From assembly GCA_023423045.1 (NCBI GenBank), contig JAFAGA010000026.1:1-64000 (forward strand): a DNA stretch of 64,000 nt. Reading direction: 5' to 3'. This document shows, one piece after another, positions 61,977 through 64,000 of this stretch. Made by a program: the position numbers and the translations under genes. How positions within the stretch are numbered: the stretch's first letter is position 1; the number at the start of each line of letters is the position of its first letter. The DNA is from Bacillota bacterium (GTDB lineage Bacteria > Bacillota > Clostridia > Lachnospirales > Lachnospiraceae). The notes under the pieces were generated by a model. That model had not been told where the DNA came from. It ran no database searches and saw nothing but the letters and a program-made list of their open reading frames with translations.

Positions 61977-62309
61977 TTACTGTGATCCTGCCTGGGTAAT
62001 CCGGATATACTTCGGACCATATTCCTCTACAACCCCTTGAAGCCCTAAAGCCAAAGAACTCAAAAGCAGATTGGAATTATTACTCAGTTCGGAAATCACA
62101 TGAAATTCTATATAACCCTTTTTCTCATCCTGGTCCAAACGAAACCGGTCCGAGGTAAAATTCTCAATAGAATTAATTGTATTGATTACCAATACAGATA
62201 CTGCCGCGCAAACAATGTCGCTGCCATATTCGGAATAATCCGCATGACCTAACAGCTTGAAACCGGTAATCAAATTCTCTGCATTTTTGTATATGGATAC
62301 GTTAATCAT
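61977..62309 (-). CDS. prp: Ribosomal-processing cysteine protease Prp (110 aa)
   Basis: The catalytic His is in KLLGHADYSEYG (~19-30) and the catalytic Cys in SDIVCAAVSVL (~34), as in YsxB/Prp. It trims the N-terminal extension of L27. The ribosome-binding site is weak; the start is 11 bases after the rplU stop, so translational coupling is likely. The gene lies between rplU and rpmA as in other Firmicutes. Confidence 0.94.
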   Translation of the reverse strand: MINVSIYKNAENLITGFKLLGHADYSEYGSDIVCAAVSVLVINTINSIENFTSDRFRLDQDEKKGYIEFHVISELSNNSNLLLSSLALGLQGVVEEYGPKYIRITQAGSQ

Positions 62310-62320
62310 ATCACATCAGC

Positions 62321-62629
62321 CTATGCATTGATCTTTTCAATCTTAACCTTGGTAAATGGCTGTCTATGACCATTCTTCTTGTGATATCCGGACTTTCTCT
62401 TGTATCTGTAAACAATAACTTTCTTGTTCTTGCCTTCTTCAACAACAGTTGCAGAAACATTAGCGTTTGCTACCGTAGGCTCACCTACTACTAACTCGCC
62501 TTTATTTACTGCAAGTACCTGATCAAAAGTAACAGTTGCTCCAGCTTCCAGACCAAGCTTCTCTACTCTAATGATATCGCCTTCCGCTACCTTGTACTGT
62601 TTTCCACCAGTTGCAATAATTGCGTACAT
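62321..62629 (-). CDS. rplU: 50S ribosomal protein L21 (102 aa)
   Basis: MYAIIATGGKQYKVAEGD at the start and KRKSGYHKKNGHRQPFT near the end are invariant L21 features. ATG at 62629 with AGGAGG is used. The transcript begins about 100 nt upstream, leaving room for an L21 leader RNA, which could not be confirmed by eye. Confidence 0.96.
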   Translation of the reverse strand: MYAIIATGGKQYKVAEGDIIRVEKLGLEAGATVTFDQVLAVNKGELVVGEPTVANANVSATVVEEGKNKKVIVYRYKRKSGYHKKNGHRQPFTKVKIEKINA

Positions 62630-62737
62630 ATTGGCACCTCCTATTATCATTACTCGCCAACTATGGTGTCTGTTATATAATCAGCATATATGATTTTATA
62701 GACAGAGCTTATACCTCGTTGTGCGGCACACTAAATT

Positions 62738-62766
62738 ATAGTAGCACAGAGGAAGAAGTTTGTCAA
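62738..62766 (-). promoter_or_regulatory. rplU operon promoter
   Basis: On the minus strand TTGACA (62766-62761), 17-bp spacer, TACTAT (62743-62738). A TATAAT overlaps at a longer, 20-bp spacing. Confidence 0.6.
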
Positions 62767-62795
62767 ATAAATAATTTTTGAAAATCAAAGGTTTC

Positions 62796-62830
62796 GTTAC
62801 AGTTCAAAATGTCGCAGAATGAACTGTAAC
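62796..62830 (-). terminator. Hairpin after the ABC transporter gene
   Basis: GTTACAGTTCA (62796-62806) and TGAACTGTAAC (62820-62830) pair perfectly, 13 bases beyond the ABC gene stop on the minus strand. Confidence 0.65.
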
Positions 62831-62843
62831 AAGGTTTTTCATT

Positions 62844-64000
62844 TTAATATATTCTCTTCTTTACCGTGATTACCCTGTCATAAAGCTCTCTTGTATCCTG
62901 AAATATCACATGACTCACATTAATTACTGTGATATCCTTCAATCCCAGTATAGTCTTCTCAATCTCCTTCGCCCGCTCCATATCCAGGGAAGCGAAGGCT
63001 TCATCCATCAATAGAATACTGGCTTTGTTCAACAGAGCTCTGGCAATTACGATCCTGCTTCTCTCTCCTCCCGAGATATTTCTTCCTCCATCATAAATCA
63101 TGGAATTCAGGCCATCGGGCAAATTACTGATGAAATCTGTGAGTCCGGAAGCCTCAAGGGCGCTGCTCAGCTCCTGATTCGAATGCTCCTTGTAAAGTGA
63201 AATATTATTCTTAACCGTATCCTCAAAAAGAAACACCTGCTGCTCGATATTGGCAATCAGCTTATAATAGGAATCCCTTTTTACCTCCCGTAAATCATAC
63301 CCATCAATCACAATCTTTCCCCCGGTGGGCTGAAAGTATTTGCGCAAAAGCCGCAGTAAGGTTGATTTACCTCCTCCGCTGGGTCCGACGATGAGATATT
63401 TCCCATTCTTCTTCAGCTTCAGATTAATATCCGTCAGGATTACCTGCTCCTCATCATAGGAGAATTCTACATCCCTTAGCTCTATTTCCCTCTCAAACTC
63501 GGTCAAATCCAAGGTTTCTTCCTGGGTATCCGCGTTTTCCAGGGTCTTCTCCAGCTTGCGGATTAGATCGCCGGTGGTGAACAGCTTCGGAAGGTTCTCG
63601 CTGATGTTGAATAGAGGCCACATCATCCTCTGAATCCCCTGGACCACCAGTAAAAGACCTCCAGGAGTGACCTTTCCCAGAACCGCGAGATATCCTACCC
63701 CGCAGATCACTCCATACAAAGAGCCATTGATAAAAAAATGCTGTATGCTGATTACATAGGTGAATATTTTCTCAATCTGGAAGCCCTTTTGCTGGATTGC
63801 ATCACTTTTGGAGTTATAATCCTGCGTAACCCGGTCCTGAAGATTATAATTCTTAACAATATGAAAGGCCGAGAGCATCTCTTTAATATAAGAGGTATAG
63901 CTGCCGAACATATCGCTGCGTTCCTTATATGCTCTCTTGGTTTTTCTGGAGGTGGCCATTGATATTGTCAGGTTAACAATAACGATTGCCACCGCAAGCA
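62844..64000 (-). CDS. ABC exporter, permease fused to ATPase, 5' part outside the window
   Basis: The frame is open to the window edge, so the true start lies beyond 64000. The visible part holds the end of the membrane domain (FTYVISIQHFFINGSLYGVICGVGYLAVLG, split) and a complete nucleotide-binding domain: VGPSGGGKST (Walker A), ISGGERSRI (signature), ILLMDEAFASLD (Walker B) and VINVSH (H-loop). Type I exporters of this layout move lipids, drugs or peptides; the substrate is unknown. Confidence 0.88.
   Translation of the reverse strand, partial: LAVAIVIVNLTISMATSRKTKRAYKERSDMFGSYTSYIKEMLSAFHIVKNYNLQDRVTQDYNSKSDAIQQKGFQIEKIFTYVISIQHFFINGSLYGVICGVGYLAVLGKVTPGGLLLVVQGIQRMMWPLFNISENLPKLFTTGDLIRKLEKTLENADTQEETLDLTEFEREIELRDVEFSYDEEQVILTDINLKLKKNGKYLIVGPSGGGKSTLLRLLRKYFQPTGGKIVIDGYDLREVKRDSYYKLIANIEQQVFLFEDTVKNNISLYKEHSNQELSSALEASGLTDFISNLPDGLNSMIYDGGRNISGGERSRIVIARALLNKASILLMDEAFASLDMERAKEIEKTILGLKDITVINVSHVIFQDTRELYDRVITVKKRIY

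Noticed and set aside
62630..62737. L21 leader RNA before rplU
   Set aside because: Position is right and partial pairing (GTCT...AGAC) exists, but I could not match the consensus by eye; an Infernal search with the Rfam L21 leader would decide.
1..64000. CRISPR arrays, rRNA or tRNA genes
   Set aside because: No regularly spaced repeats and no recognisable rRNA or tRNA sequence were seen on either strand.

Overview
The window looks like chromosome of an anaerobic, spore-forming-type Clostridia (most likely Lachnospiraceae). This rests on the conserved order rplU-prp-rpmA-obgE-yhbY-nadD-yqeK-rsfS next to lexA and a LysM gene, an L27 with the Firmicutes N-terminal extension plus its Prp protease, a 'chorion class high-cysteine' small protein, a ferredoxin-type aldo/keto reductase, a Cthe_2159-like lipoprotein and strong AGGAGG ribosome-binding sites. 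No rRNA, tRNA, CRISPR array or intact prophage was seen.

Layout. 1-3.8 kb: an MFS transporter and two aldo/keto reductases, apparently one operon behind a MerR-type promoter. 4.1-20.9 kb: a 15-gene polysaccharide locus on the minus strand with priming sugar transferase, glycosyltransferases, Wzx flippase, EpsG/Wzy-like polymerase, CapE/CapF nucleotide-sugar enzymes, a PIG-L deacetylase, WbqC and a PaaK-like adenylating enzyme. 21-35 kb: a truncated radical-SAM leader domain, a Cys/Gly-rich peptide, a DUF2974 hydrolase, a Big2 wall protein, an Lhr helicase, a MazG-like protein, an EamA transporter, a GHL10 hydrolase and a cell-wall amidase. 35.9-46 kb: a tyrosine recombinase, a lipoprotein, galE with a divergent AraC regulator, a BspA/Big2/FN3 protein, gene remnants, an orphan holin-like protein and a hybrid kinase. 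46.5-53.6 kb: TauE, a Cthe_2159-like lipoprotein, DUF4956, a VTC-domain polyphosphate polymerase, a capless HAD protein and an OmpR-type two-component system. 53.6-56.1 kb: a MetRS-like gene under a T-box leader. 56.2-62.8 kb: the lexA/LysM SOS pair and the rplU-rsfS housekeeping operon. 62.8-64 kb: the 3' part of an ABC exporter.

Two regulatory observations stand out. First, the T-box before the MetRS-like gene reads as a glutamine rather than a methionine sensor: by position the specifier is CAA and the antiterminator bulge is UGGC, which fits discriminator G73. The protein also has altered class I signature motifs. Second, the promoters of the VTC-DUF4956-Cthe_2159 operon and of the nearby two-component system share one architecture (TTTAAAG, 4 nt, TTTAA-G, 9 nt, TACAAT), which predicts that this regulator controls both. 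The divergent lexA/LysM promoters carry several LexA boxes, and the long lexA leader holds three diverged direct repeats ending in dyads.

All calls come from reading the sequence by eye. Family names rest on recognised motifs, not on database searches. Start codons were moved from the longest reading frame where a ribosome-binding site or family alignment favoured an internal start.
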